A stretch of 14,792 nucleotides of DNA from an uncultured Chloroflexota bacterium. Its GTDB lineage: Bacteria > Chloroflexota > Anaerolineae > Caldilineales > Caldilineaceae. A program made the translations under genes and the position numbers. The stretch is from assembly GCA_903858085.1 (NCBI GenBank), contig CAIOHJ010000119.1, forward strand, positions 1-14,792, in the 5' to 3' direction. The notes under the pieces were generated by a model that made no database searches, had not been told where the DNA came from, and saw only the letters and a list, made by a program, of their open reading frames with translations. How positions within the stretch are numbered: position 1 is the first letter of the stretch; each line of letters opens with the position of its first letter. This document shows, one piece after another, positions 1 to 7,839 of this stretch.

Positions 1-2
1 AC

Positions 3-113
3 GCGTCGGGGGCACGTATCGATCTGCGGCGGCGCTGGCTGGGGCGTGGCTACCTGGTGGTGGGTGTGCCCTTCTTTGCCATGGCGGAGAGGAACGTGCC
101 GACCAGCCGGTGA
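3..113 (+). CDS. 3' end of an unrecognised protein (partial)
   Basis: A frame is open from the window edge to a TGA at 111-113 and encodes about 36 C-terminal residues. These include a basic patch (RRRWLGRG) and then a hydrophobic stretch (YLVVGVPFFAMAER). Third codon positions are mostly G or C, as in the other genes here, which favours this frame over the two others that also stay open for about 120 nt. I do not recognise the family, and the true start lies outside the window. It could be a chance open frame in GC-rich DNA. Confidence 0.4.
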   Translation, partial: ASGARIDLRRRWLGRGYLVVGVPFFAMAERNVPTSR

Positions 114-123
114 GGGGCGCTAG

Positions 124-147
124 AAGGAGGTCCTGATGACACTCTGA
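124..147 (+). other. Strong Shine-Dalgarno followed by a three-codon ORF
   Basis: AAGGAGG at 124-130 lies 5 nt before ATG ACA CTC TGA (136-147). The ribosome site is better than that of the downstream gene, yet the frame stops after three codons. It may be the relic of a broken gene start or a minimal upstream ORF in the leader of the 952-residue lipoprotein gene. No function is assigned. Confidence 0.3.
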
Positions 148-164
148 CGGGACAAGAGAATACT
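136..164 (+). promoter_or_regulatory. Possible sigma-70-type promoter for the fusion lipoprotein gene
   Basis: ATGACA (136-141) and AATACT (159-164) are separated by 17 nt. They match the -35 and -10 consensus at 5/6 and 4/6 positions. This is the only reasonable candidate I see between 114 and 245. The match is weak, so it is a guess. Confidence 0.22.
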
Positions 165-245
165 GTGGTGCTGCTCTTCCAGCCGGCACGGTGAGCAAGC
201 TACCGGATCATACACGACGAACGGCTACATACGGAGAAGTAAACT

Positions 246-3104
246 ATGAATTTGACCCAGTGTATTCCAATGCTGCTCATGTCCGCTGCCCTTCTCTTTG
301 TTTCGGCATGTGCCCCGGCCTTGCCAGTGCCGCAGTGGGTGCCGACTGCAGAGCCGCTTGCTGCGCAGCCAGTGCAAGGCGCACCGGACCAGGCTGCGTT
401 GGACGGCATCCTCGACCAGTGGCTGGCGCCGGGCAACGGCCTGTGCGATGCGCCCGGCGCTGTGCTGCTGGTCGATTCGCCCGCGGGGCGCTATCTCAAG
501 GCTGGCGGCATTGCCAGTCTGGACGATGGGCGCCCGCTGCAAACTGGCGACCGCCTGGAGATCGGCAGCAACACCAAGGCCTTCACGGTGATCCTGGCGT
601 TGCAACTACAAGAAGAAGGTGTGCTTTCCCTGGATGACCCGCTGCACCGGTGGTTGCCTGACCTGGCGGCACGCATCCCCAACGGCGATCAGGTCATGCT
701 GCGCCAGCTTGCGAGTAATACGTCCGGCATCTGGGATTACGCCGACCCACTCTTGCAGCCGGTGATCGACGCCAATGACCAGGCTGCGATTGTACAGGCG
801 TACACCCCCCAAGAACTGGTCGAGTACGCGATTGCCAACGGCGCGCCCGACTTCGCCCCGGGGAGGGGCTGGCACTACAGCAGCACCAATTTTATCCTTC
901 TGGGCATGGTGGTTGAAGCCGCTGCCAGACAGACACTGGCCGAACTTTACCAGGAACGCATCTTCGACCGGCTGGGCATGGCAGATTCCATCTATTTGGA
1001 AGGCTCGCCGCAGGCGGGTGCCGTTGTCGATGGCTATTACACGATTCCGACGGGCGAGTTGGCGAACATGACCCACTGGAACGCGACGCAGGGCGGCGCA
1101 GCTGGCGCTATCGTCAGTACGGCCGAGGACATGGCGCTCTTCGCTGACGGACTCTTTGGCGGCGCGCTCTTCCAGGAGGCAGCCACGCTAAAGGAGATGC
1201 TCGCCTTCCGCGAACTGACCGATGACGAAGGCAGTGGTATCATGGCTGGCTATGGGCTGGGCTTGATCTCCTTCGGGACACAGGGCTTCACCGCCTACGG
1301 ACATGCCGGCCAGACGGCTGGCTTTCAGTCGATCTGGTTCCGCATTCCGGAAATTGACACGACGTTTGTCTTATTGACCAACTCTGGCAGCTGCCAGGTC
1401 ATGTTGATGCCGGTGTCGCTGGCACCGCAAACACTGGGGCTGGAGGTCTCCTCTGTGAGCGACAACGCTGAATTTTGCGCCGACTTTGATCTTCCCTTTC
1501 CCCGCCCCGAACCGGCATATGACGCCAAGCGTGTGCGGGATCTCAGCGCCTTCACCGATGCGCTGGCTGGGCTGACAGAGAAACGACGTGCCGAACTTGC
1601 TGAGTTGTTGGCGAACGCCACACTTCTCGACATGCAGGCGGCCATGGACAGCGGTGCCCTGAGTGCCGAACAGCTTGTCATCTGGTATGTCGACCGCATC
1701 CAGCGCTACGATATCGATAAGCTCAATTCGGTCATGGAACTCAACCCGCATGCGCTGGAAATTGCCCGCCAGCTGGATGCAGAACGTGCGGCCGGTACGG
1801 TGCGTGGCAATATGCACGGTATCCCCGTGCTGCTCAAGGACAATATCGCTACGGGCGATGGCATGCACACCACCGCCGGCGCCTATGCACTCAAGGACTG
1901 GCAGCCGGATCGTGATGCTTTTCTGGTACAGCAGCTGCGTGCAGCGGGTGCGGTGATCCTGGGTAAGACAAATTTGTCGGAGTGGGCGAACTGGATGGAC
2001 CCGTGTATGCCCAGCGGCTTCAGTACGCTCGGCGGCCAGACGCGCAACCCCTACGGCCCCTTTGATACGTACGGCTCCAGCAGTGGCTCGGGCGTTGCGG
2101 CAGCCGCCAACTTTGCTGCCGTCACCGTCGGCAGCGAGACGCAGGGTTCCATCATCATGCCGGCGCAGGTCAACTCGGTGGTTGGTCTCAAGACCAGCAT
2201 GGGCCTGGTCAGTCGCGACTACGTGATTCCTTTGCTGGAGTGGCAGGATGTCGTGGGGCCGATGGGGCGCACGGTGACCGATGTGGCGGTGCTGCTCACA
2301 GCCATGACCGGCTTTGACGAAAATGACCCGATCACCCAGGATGCCGCAGCGTTGGCTGGTGTCGATTTTACCAGGTTTCTCGCGCCAGAGGCGCGCCAGG
2401 GCGTGCGCGTCGGCATTGTCGTCGCCACCGACGCGGACATCGAAAAAATGGTTGCAGAGAGTGATTTTGAGGGCGCGGACGCCGCCAGCTTCCGCCAGTT
2501 GCTCATGGACAGCAACAAGGGAATGCGCCAGTTTGGGCAGGCCTTCGCTGCGTTGGGCTTTGAGGTCGTCGAAGTCAGCACGTCGATCCTGCCCACGGCG
2601 AGCGACTTGCGCGTTGTGCTGCCCAGCGGCTTCAAGGAGGCCATCAACCGTTTCCTGGCCGAACTGGGCGACCGGGTGCCTGTCGGTTCGCTGGAGGAGA
2701 TCATAGAACACAATGCTGTGGACCTGGCCAACCGGGCCCCCTATAGCCAGGGATACCTGGAAGACTCGCAAAATCCGCCGCTGAGCGATGAGGAATACCT
2801 GGCCGCAAAGGCGGAGAACCAGAACAAGGCGCGCGCTGCGCTCGTGAGCATATTTGCTGACGATGGCCTCGATGTGTTGATTTCCGACGTTGGCCAGGCC
2901 TATGCCCCTGCGGGTTTGCCTGCCATGACGGTGCCGCTCGGCTATACGGAGAATGGCATGCCGGTGGGCCTTACGATGGTCGCCGATTACCTGGGCGAGC
3001 CGGCCCTGATTACCGTCGCCTATGCATTCGAACAGGCGATGCAGGCGCGCAAGGCGCCCGATCTGGCGGCGACGGTGCAGCAGCTTCCACCTGCGAGCGA
3101 GTAA
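246..3104 (+). CDS. Lipoprotein fusion: beta-lactamase-like serine hydrolase + amidase-signature amidase
   Basis: This 952-residue protein starts at ATG 246 with GGAGAAG 6 nt upstream; an in-frame TAA at 240-242 excludes a longer start. Residues 1-22 look like a lipoprotein signal ending in V-S-A-C22, though with no Lys/Arg in the n-region. Residues about 45-395 form a class C beta-lactamase/DD-peptidase-like domain: SNTK (S108, K111), YSS (Y211) and HAG (353-355, the KTG-box equivalent, as in the R61 DD-peptidase). Residues about 458-945 form a full amidase-signature domain: K531 in LLKDN, S611 in the Ser/Gly loop and nucleophile S635 in GSETQGSIIMP. The 24-residue gap between the two serines equals that in FAAH. 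Both active sites look intact, so it probably hydrolyses amides or peptides outside the membrane. Substrates are unknown. Fusion of these two families is unusual. Confidence 0.9.
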   Translation: MNLTQCIPMLLMSAALLFVSACAPALPVPQWVPTAEPLAAQPVQGAPDQAALDGILDQWLAPGNGLCDAPGAVLLVDSPAGRYLKAGGIASLDDGRPLQTGDRLEIGSNTKAFTVILALQLQEEGVLSLDDPLHRWLPDLAARIPNGDQVMLRQLASNTSGIWDYADPLLQPVIDANDQAAIVQAYTPQELVEYAIANGAPDFAPGRGWHYSSTNFILLGMVVEAAARQTLAELYQERIFDRLGMADSIYLEGSPQAGAVVDGYYTIPTGELANMTHWNATQGGAAGAIVSTAEDMALFADGLFGGALFQEAATLKEMLAFRELTDDEGSGIMAGYGLGLISFGTQGFTAYGHAGQTAGFQSIWFRIPEIDTTFVLLTNSGSCQVMLMPVSLAPQTLGLEVSSVSDNAEFCADFDLPFPRPEPAYDAKRVRDLSAFTDALAGLTEKRRAELAELLANATLLDMQAAMDSGALSAEQLVIWYVDRIQRYDIDKLNSVMELNPHALEIARQLDAERAAGTVRGNMHGIPVLLKDNIATGDGMHTTAGAYALKDWQPDRDAFLVQQLRAAGAVILGKTNLSEWANWMDPCMPSGFSTLGGQTRNPYGPFDTYGSSSGSGVAAAANFAAVTVGSETQGSIIMPAQVNSVVGLKTSMGLVSRDYVIPLLEWQDVVGPMGRTVTDVAVLLTAMTGFDENDPITQDAAALAGVDFTRFLAPEARQGVRVGIVVATDADIEKMVAESDFEGADAASFRQLLMDSNKGMRQFGQAFAALGFEVVEVSTSILPTASDLRVVLPSGFKEAINRFLAELGDRVPVGSLEEIIEHNAVDLANRAPYSQGYLEDSQNPPLSDEEYLAAKAENQNKARAALVSIFADDGLDVLISDVGQAYAPAGLPAMTVPLGYTENGMPVGLTMVADYLGEPALITVAYAFEQAMQARKAPDLAATVQQLPPASE

Positions 3105-3293
3105 AGGAGACGGCTTCGCTTTCTGCGGATCGGGTTGTGCCGCCTCGGATCAAACCTGCACACTGAAAAGCAATTGGCTGGCGCGTTGTGTCGGCGTGAT
3201 GCCGCCTACGTTGCGGACCACCCTCCCTGCATGGAGACTGGGCACTTGTAGCGCTGCCACGCACCCGCCCACAGTCGGTTCCCGCTGCAGCTC

Positions 3294-4334
3294 CTACACG
3301 GCCGGAGGAAGCAGCCAGATCCGCTGGGGAGGCAGGTGGATCCAGAGCCCAGACCCGGCAGGATAACAGCCATCGGCTGGGCCGTGGACACGCCACTGCT
3401 GCCCCTCTACCTCCAGCAGGAGCTGCGTGTGCGTCCCCATGTAGACCGCAGCCCGAACTCGCGCCCACAAGCTGTTCTCGACCTGGCTGTCCGAAATCCG
3501 CACCTCTTCGGGCCGAACCGTCAGCAGATACTCGCCATCCGGGTGCTCCTTAGCGCCGCCCACCACAAGATGGCTCTCCCCACAGACAAAGCGCTCCCCC
3601 TCTTTTCGGCCACGCAGTACGTTTTCGTTGCGGAAAAAGCGGGCAACCTGCACACTGCGCGGGCACTCATACAATGCACGAGGCCTGTCAAATTGCTGAA
3701 GCACACCGTCAAACAGCAGCGCAATACGGTCCGCCAGCATGACTGCCTCTTCCTGGTCGTGGGTGACAAAAATTGCCGTCATCTTCAGCGCCTGTTGCAG
3801 AGAACGTATCAGCTCGCGCATCTCCAGGCGCAAGTTTGCATCCAGATTGGCCAGCGGCTCGTCGAGCAACAACACCGCAGGACGCACGACCAGCCCGCGC
3901 GCAAGCGCCACCCGCTGCTGTTGCCCCCCAGAGAGCTCGTGCGCCCTGCGCTTCTCGAAACCAGGCAGGCGGACCAGTTCCAACATCTCCTGGACTCGAA
4001 CATGGATCTCCTTCTGCCGCAGCCCCCGCATCCGCAAGCCAAAGCCGACGTTTTCCCCGACCGTCATGTGGGGAAAAAGAAGATGTTTTTGAAAGACCAG
4101 CACCGCACCCCGTTGCTCGGCCGGCACGGCAAGCACCGAACGGTCGCCAAACCGGATGTCGCCGGCCGTCGGAGGGAGAAGCCCGGCGATCATGCGCAGC
4201 GTGGTGCTCTTGCCACAGCCGGATGGACCCAGCAACGCCACCATCTCCCCCGCAGCGATCTCCAGACTCAAATCGTTCACCGCAACGACATTCCCAAAAC
4301 GACGTGTCAGATGCTGGAGGACAACCGCAGCCAT
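3294..4334 (-). CDS. ABC transporter ATP-binding protein (YnjD/PotA/CysA type, with C-terminal TOBE-like region)
   Basis: 346 residues from ATG at 4334, chosen because GGGGAG lies 7 nt upstream and residue 2 onward begins the ABC fold; the frame stays open further upstream but encodes Arg/Trp-rich shadow sequence. Motifs in order: Walker A GPSGCGKST (36-44), Q-loop Q82, signature LSGGQ (134-138), Walker B VLLLDEP (154-160) and H-loop H192. Residues about 240-340 (including LLTVRPEEVRI) resemble a TOBE domain, found in import ATPases of the spermidine/sulfate/iron family. It hydrolyses ATP at the inner face of the membrane to drive import through the two permeases encoded just upstream. E. coli YnjD is, from memory, shorter (about 217 residues), so this ATPase is the longer PotA-like type. 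The start is 13 nt beyond the preceding permease stop. Confidence 0.93.
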   Translation of the reverse strand: MAAVVLQHLTRRFGNVVAVNDLSLEIAAGEMVALLGPSGCGKSTTLRMIAGLLPPTAGDIRFGDRSVLAVPAEQRGAVLVFQKHLLFPHMTVGENVGFGLRMRGLRQKEIHVRVQEMLELVRLPGFEKRRAHELSGGQQQRVALARGLVVRPAVLLLDEPLANLDANLRLEMRELIRSLQQALKMTAIFVTHDQEEAVMLADRIALLFDGVLQQFDRPRALYECPRSVQVARFFRNENVLRGRKEGERFVCGESHLVVGGAKEHPDGEYLLTVRPEEVRISDSQVENSLWARVRAAVYMGTHTQLLLEVEGQQWRVHGPADGCYPAGSGLWIHLPPQRIWLLPPAV

Positions 4335-4347
4335 GAACACTCCCCAA

Positions 4348-5151
4348 TCAGGGGCGGCCCAAGCCGCCCAGCACAGATGGCCCGTTCGCCAACGAACGGG
4401 CCGTGACCCCCAAAGCCAGCAGCGCCGGCGCCACAAAGACCAGGCTGATCGCCGCCGCCGTCGCGTTGTTGGAGCCACCAATCAACGGAAACAAAAGCAT
4501 CGACAGCGTGATCACCCGGCCCCCGCCGATCAACAGTGTCGTCACATACTGGCTCCAGGAGATCAGAAAGGTAAAGAGCGTCGCCACCAGCAGACCAGGC
4601 AGAATGGCCGGCAAGGTGACAAACCAAAAGGTGCGCACTGCATCGGCCCCCAAGGTGCGCGCCGTCTCCTCCAAGGCGGTATCGTAGTTGGCAAAGACAC
4701 TGGCCATCACCAAAATCATGTAGGGCACCGCAGGGATCAGATGGACCAACACCACCCCCAAAGAGCTGTCTGCAATACGCAGGTGAATGAAGACCAGATG
4801 AACCCCCATCGTCGCCACGACGCCAGGCACGACGATCGGAACCAAGAGCAGCCACTCGACCAGCCCTTTGCCTGGAAAGTCATGCAGCGCCAGCGCCCGC
4901 GCAGCCGGCAGCCCTATCCCGATCGAAAGCAGCGAAACTGCCAGGCCGATGCCAAGGCTGGTGAGCAGTGCTTCCCCCACCCGAGAGGAGTCGGAAAAAA
5001 CATACCGCCACGCGTGCAGCCCCCACTCGCTCGGCAGCAGATCGGGAAAATACCACCGAAACGCAAAGGACCAGATGACCTGGACCAGCAGCGGCAGCCC
5101 GACAACCACCCCGATCCCCCCCACCAGCCCGCCGCGCCAGAACGAGCTCAT
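4348..5151 (-). CDS. ABC transporter permease, second subunit (YnjC C-terminal half/PotC-like)
   Basis: 267 residues, strongly hydrophobic with about six membrane segments. The binding-protein-dependent transport signature (EAA loop) spans about residues 161-185 (EETARTLGADAVRTF, then LPAILPG) and docks on the ATPase. It forms the import channel with the adjacent permease. The start ATG (5149-5151) overlaps the TGA of the upstream permease (5148-5150) as ATGA, so the two are translationally coupled and probably made in equal amounts. In E. coli the corresponding YnjC is a single double-length protein; here the halves are separate genes. The last codons (SLANGPSVLGGLGRP) are built from two inverted repeats described separately. 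Confidence 0.9.
   Translation of the reverse strand: MSSFWRGGLVGGIGVVVGLPLLVQVIWSFAFRWYFPDLLPSEWGLHAWRYVFSDSSRVGEALLTSLGIGLAVSLLSIGIGLPAARALALHDFPGKGLVEWLLLVPIVVPGVVATMGVHLVFIHLRIADSSLGVVLVHLIPAVPYMILVMASVFANYDTALEETARTLGADAVRTFWFVTLPAILPGLLVATLFTFLISWSQYVTTLLIGGGRVITLSMLLFPLIGGSNNATAAAISLVFVAPALLALGVTARSLANGPSVLGGLGRP
4352..4369 (-). repeat. Perfect stem-loop with TTGG loop, 3' end of permease gene
   Basis: GGGCGGC (4352-4358) and GCCGCCC (4363-4369) form a 7-bp perfect stem. The loop reads CCAA on the plus strand and TTGG in the minus-strand transcript. It covers the last permease codons and ends about 17 nt before the ATPase start. No T tract follows, so it is not a standard terminator. 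Confidence 0.6.
4377..4404 (-). repeat. Perfect 10-bp stem-loop with TTGG loop, 3' end of permease gene
   Basis: GGCCCGTTCG (4379-4388) and CGAACGGGCC (4393-4402) are exact inverted repeats around CCAA, which is TTGG in the transcript. The stem extends by a G-U and an A-U pair to 4377/4404. It lies 7 nt from the second stem-loop and has the same tetraloop. The pair may stabilise or process the operon mRNA, or set the permease:ATPase ratio; that role is inference. Confidence 0.6.
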
Positions 5152-6032
5152 CTGCCCCCCGATGCACGCAGGGCGTACCGCATCAGTCTGCGGTACGCAA
5201 CCAGCCAGAGGATCGAAAAGAGGGTCAGCAGGACGCCGATCGCCATGGCCCCAGGGCGCAGGTTCAAATCCGGGTCCCGATACAGCTGGATGCTCCAGAC
5301 CGGCAGTGGGGCCGGAAAGCGCACCCCCAACAGCAGTGGAATTTCGTAGCTGGCAAAGACAAAGGCAAAGACAATCATCGAGGCCGACAGGATGGCGGGC
5401 AGAATGAGCGGCAGGAGCACATACCGGAACCGCTGCCAGCGGGTTGCCCCCAAGGTCTGGGCCAGCGCCTCATAGTCCGGCCCCACAGTCTGGAGAACTG
5501 CCAGCACGACCAGCCCGATGAAGGGGATCTCCTTCCAGAGATAGACCAGCTGGATGGCAACGCCGGCACGGTCGAAGACCAACGCCGGAAACTGGCCCGG
5601 CTCGCTCAGCAGCCCCAGGCTGGCCAGCAGACGGGCCAGCACACCGCTCTGCGCAACCAGGGTGACGACCCCAAACGCCACCACCAGGTGCGGGATGGGA
5701 ATCGGCACCTGAAAGAGGAAGTTCACCAGCCGGCTGCCACGAAAGGTGTCGCGCAGCAGAAACGCACAGGGCACAGCCACAAGCGTCGAGAGCAGAGTGC
5801 TGGTGAAGGCGATGGAAAAGGTCACCCACAGCGATTGCCAGAACGCGTCCTCGACCAGGAGGTCTAGATAGTGTTGGAGCGTCACCGAATGCAACCCGGC
5901 CACCGGCATGTACCCCAGACTCTGGCCCAGCCCCACAACCAGCCCACCGCTGAAAAGCCCAACAAGCACCAGCAGCGCAGGCAGAAGCATGAGCCAAATT
6001 TTCAGCCGTTCCATCCAATCCTGACGTCCCAT
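5148..6032 (-). CDS. ABC transporter permease, first subunit (YnjC N-terminal half/PotB-like)
   Basis: 294 residues from ATG 6032, which lies 7 nt after the stop of the binding-protein gene with GGGGG just before it; ATG 6014 (MERLKIW) with AGGA upstream is a credible alternative start. The protein is hydrophobic with about six predicted membrane segments. It carries the EAA loop at about residues 188-212 (YEALAQTLGATRWQRF, then LPLILPA), the site that contacts the ATPase. With the next gene it forms the heterodimeric membrane channel of the importer. It ends in an ATGA overlap with that gene. Confidence 0.9.
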   Translation of the reverse strand: MGRQDWMERLKIWLMLLPALLVLVGLFSGGLVVGLGQSLGYMPVAGLHSVTLQHYLDLLVEDAFWQSLWVTFSIAFTSTLLSTLVAVPCAFLLRDTFRGSRLVNFLFQVPIPIPHLVVAFGVVTLVAQSGVLARLLASLGLLSEPGQFPALVFDRAGVAIQLVYLWKEIPFIGLVVLAVLQTVGPDYEALAQTLGATRWQRFRYVLLPLILPAILSASMIVFAFVFASYEIPLLLGVRFPAPLPVWSIQLYRDPDLNLRPGAMAIGVLLTLFSILWLVAYRRLMRYALRASGGR

Positions 6033-6039
6033 CGGCCCC

Positions 6040-7281
6040 CTATTTCTGCAACACCTGCTCGACCCAGCCTTTTTCCATGGCAGCGACCCACTCCCCCTGC
6101 GGTTCAGGCAGCGCCTTGGCCGCAAGCACGGCCGCCGGCAAGGTGGCAACCCCCACATCGTAGCCGGCCAGCTGCGCCTGCTGCGCTGCCGACAGACGGG
6201 TAGGGTCAACTGTCATGAGCCAGCCCCAGCGGGCCGGGTCGGCCAGAATGAGCTGCATTTCAGGGTCGATCAGCCAGTTGGCCACCACCAGCGCACCCGC
6301 TGGGTTGCTGGCGTTGAAGGGGATCGCCACATAGTTGTTGTTGGCCAGAGTCCCTGTCTCAAAGACAAAGGTACGAATGGTGTCGGGATAGATGCCCTGC
6401 GCGATGGAGAGCGATGCGTTGCCCGGACTGTAGCTCATGTTGAAGGCGATCTCCCCGTTGGCCAATAGATCGGTCATCGCCGCTGCCTCTGGGTAGGTCT
6501 CTCCCTCGCGCCACAAGAAGGGCTCAATGCCGTTCAGATAGTCCCACACCTGGGGCGCATACCGGTCGAAGACCGCCTGGTCGAAGTCCCCCAGAAAAGG
6601 GGTGGGCCCGCCCGCAGCCCAGTAGAAGAGATGGCGAACAAAGACGCTGCCGGTAAAGTCGGGAATGGCAGGGTAGGTGAATTTGCCTGGATGGGCCCGG
6701 ATCCAGGCGGCGAGCGCTTCGAAGGTGGTCGGCGGGGTGTCGCCGACCTGGGCATTGTCGTATTCCATGACGAACTGCGCATGCCCCCAGGGGGATTCAT
6801 AGCCCTCCACCGGGGTGCCAAAATCGTTGGCCATGGCCGGGTCCTCCCAGTTCACAAAGCGCGAGTTGGGCAGCAGGTCGACAAAGGGGCCGTAGAGCAG
6901 ATCGGCGCTTTTGGCGGTCTTGAAGTTTTCCCCGTTGATCCAGAGCAGGTCCACGCTGCCCCCCGCGGTGACCCCCGCGGAGGACTCCGTGAGCAGTTTG
7001 TTGATGATCTCGGCGATGTCAGCCACCGGAACCCGGTTGACGGTCACGCCGTACCGGGCCAGAACCGTTTTGCCAATGTCGTTGTCTACGTCGGTGTTGA
7101 TCTTGTCCGATCCACCCCACATGTACCAGTGGACGGTCGTGCCTTTGGCGGCTGCCAGCACATCGTCCCAGTCGGTGTAGACAGGCGGGGCAGCTGCACC
7201 GGCAGGAGCCGCCGCACAGCCGGAGAGCAGCAGGAGAACGGCTGCTGTGACAAAGACCAACCAGTTGGAAGGAGTGTTCAT
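6040..7281 (-). CDS. YnjB-like ABC transporter substrate-binding lipoprotein
   Basis: 413 residues from ATG 7281 (MNTPSNWLVF). Residues 1-22 are a hydrophobic signal ending in the lipobox L-S-G-C22, so the protein is probably lipid-anchored outside the membrane. The sequence resembles E. coli YnjB throughout: GGSVDLLWINGENF (107-120), ESPWG (162-166), YPAIPDFTGS (203-212), LWREG (256-260) and a conserved tail with EPQGEWV. It captures a solute and delivers it to the permease pair encoded directly downstream. The YnjBCD substrate is not established, so none is named. A longer start at ATG 7341 adds 20 Arg-rich residues, would give a positively charged n-region and lies 4 nt past the previous stop, but it has no Shine-Dalgarno. 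GAGAGA precedes the start chosen here. Confidence 0.88.
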   Translation of the reverse strand: MNTPSNWLVFVTAAVLLLLSGCAAAPAGAAAPPVYTDWDDVLAAAKGTTVHWYMWGGSDKINTDVDNDIGKTVLARYGVTVNRVPVADIAEIINKLLTESSAGVTAGGSVDLLWINGENFKTAKSADLLYGPFVDLLPNSRFVNWEDPAMANDFGTPVEGYESPWGHAQFVMEYDNAQVGDTPPTTFEALAAWIRAHPGKFTYPAIPDFTGSVFVRHLFYWAAGGPTPFLGDFDQAVFDRYAPQVWDYLNGIEPFLWREGETYPEAAAMTDLLANGEIAFNMSYSPGNASLSIAQGIYPDTIRTFVFETGTLANNNYVAIPFNASNPAGALVVANWLIDPEMQLILADPARWGWLMTVDPTRLSAAQQAQLAGYDVGVATLPAAVLAAKALPEPQGEWVAAMEKGWVEQVLQK

Positions 7282-7345
7282 TGGGGTCTCTCGGTTTCTG
7301 GTCTGTGGGGAGGGCCGGCGAATGGCACGCCCCTTACGCATGTTT

Positions 7346-7825
7346 CTATAAAAAATCCGGGATGCCCTGCCCCATGACGACCAGCCGCTCGCGCTGGCGG
7401 GTCAGCAGGGAGACCAGGCGCAGCAGCGCGTTGCCGATGCGATGGATTCGGCGCAGCGAGCGTGGCATGGCCGCAGGGGAGAGCGGGGTGAAGCCAAACT
7501 GGCGATAGTAGCTTTCGTTGTGCCCCCCGCAGCAGAGATAGAGCGGCGCTGGCTGCAAGGAGAGCAGGGTGGCGACGATGGCGCGCCCGATACCTTGCCC
7601 CCGCCACTCAGGGAGCACCGCGATCGAGGCCACCTCTCTGGCCCCGTCGCTGTGGGTTTTGACCTGGCCGGTGCCGACCACCCGCCCGCCTTCGTCCGCC
7701 ACCACAAAGCGGTACCACTCCAGCTTCATCGGGTTGATGCCGGCGTCGCGCACCAATCTGGTGATGGCCGGCTGGTCCGCAGCGGTGGCGGAACGCAGAT
7801 AGACAGGCGGTCCAGCGTGTGGCAC
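7346..7825 (-). CDS. GNAT-family N-acetyltransferase, GTG start
   Basis: 159 residues starting at GTG 7825. This start is set by AAAGGAG ending 7 nt upstream, which lies in the 14-nt gap after the homoserine dehydrogenase stop; the frame stays open further upstream, but that part overlaps the neighbour and looks like shadow sequence. The acetyl-CoA motif A is VASIAVLPEWRGQGIG (65-80), with the pyrophosphate-binding loop R75-G-Q-G-I-G80. The typical SYYRQFGF segment follows at about 105-112. It transfers an acetyl group from acetyl-CoA to an amine; the acceptor cannot be read from the sequence. A stop-to-start gap of 14 nt ties it to the dehydrogenase gene, which hints at an amino-acid-related substrate. 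Confidence 0.85.
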   Translation of the reverse strand: MPHAGPPVYLRSATAADQPAITRLVRDAGINPMKLEWYRFVVADEGGRVVGTGQVKTHSDGAREVASIAVLPEWRGQGIGRAIVATLLSLQPAPLYLCCGGHNESYYRQFGFTPLSPAAMPRSLRRIHRIGNALLRLVSLLTRQRERLVVMGQGIPDFL

Positions 7826-7839
7826 TGGGCAGCTCCTTT

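Noticed and set aside
1371..2771. Minus-strand open frame of about 466 codons inside the fusion lipoprotein gene
   Set aside because: Antisense shadow of the amidase-domain coding strand; no domain or ribosome site.
3105..3293. Possible bidirectional terminator between the convergent genes
   Set aside because: Only a weak GGC/GCC hairpin near 3194-3207 and no T tract on either strand; not enough to call.
4156..5349. Plus-strand open frame of about 397 codons opposite the permeases
   Set aside because: Gln/Arg/Pro/His-rich, no recognisable family, antisense to two permeases with EAA loops.
6961..6980. Direct repeat of CCCCGCGG within the binding-protein gene
   Set aside because: It encodes an Ala/Gly/Thr/Val stretch in frame, next to the conserved GGSVDLLW block; ordinary GC-rich codon repetition.
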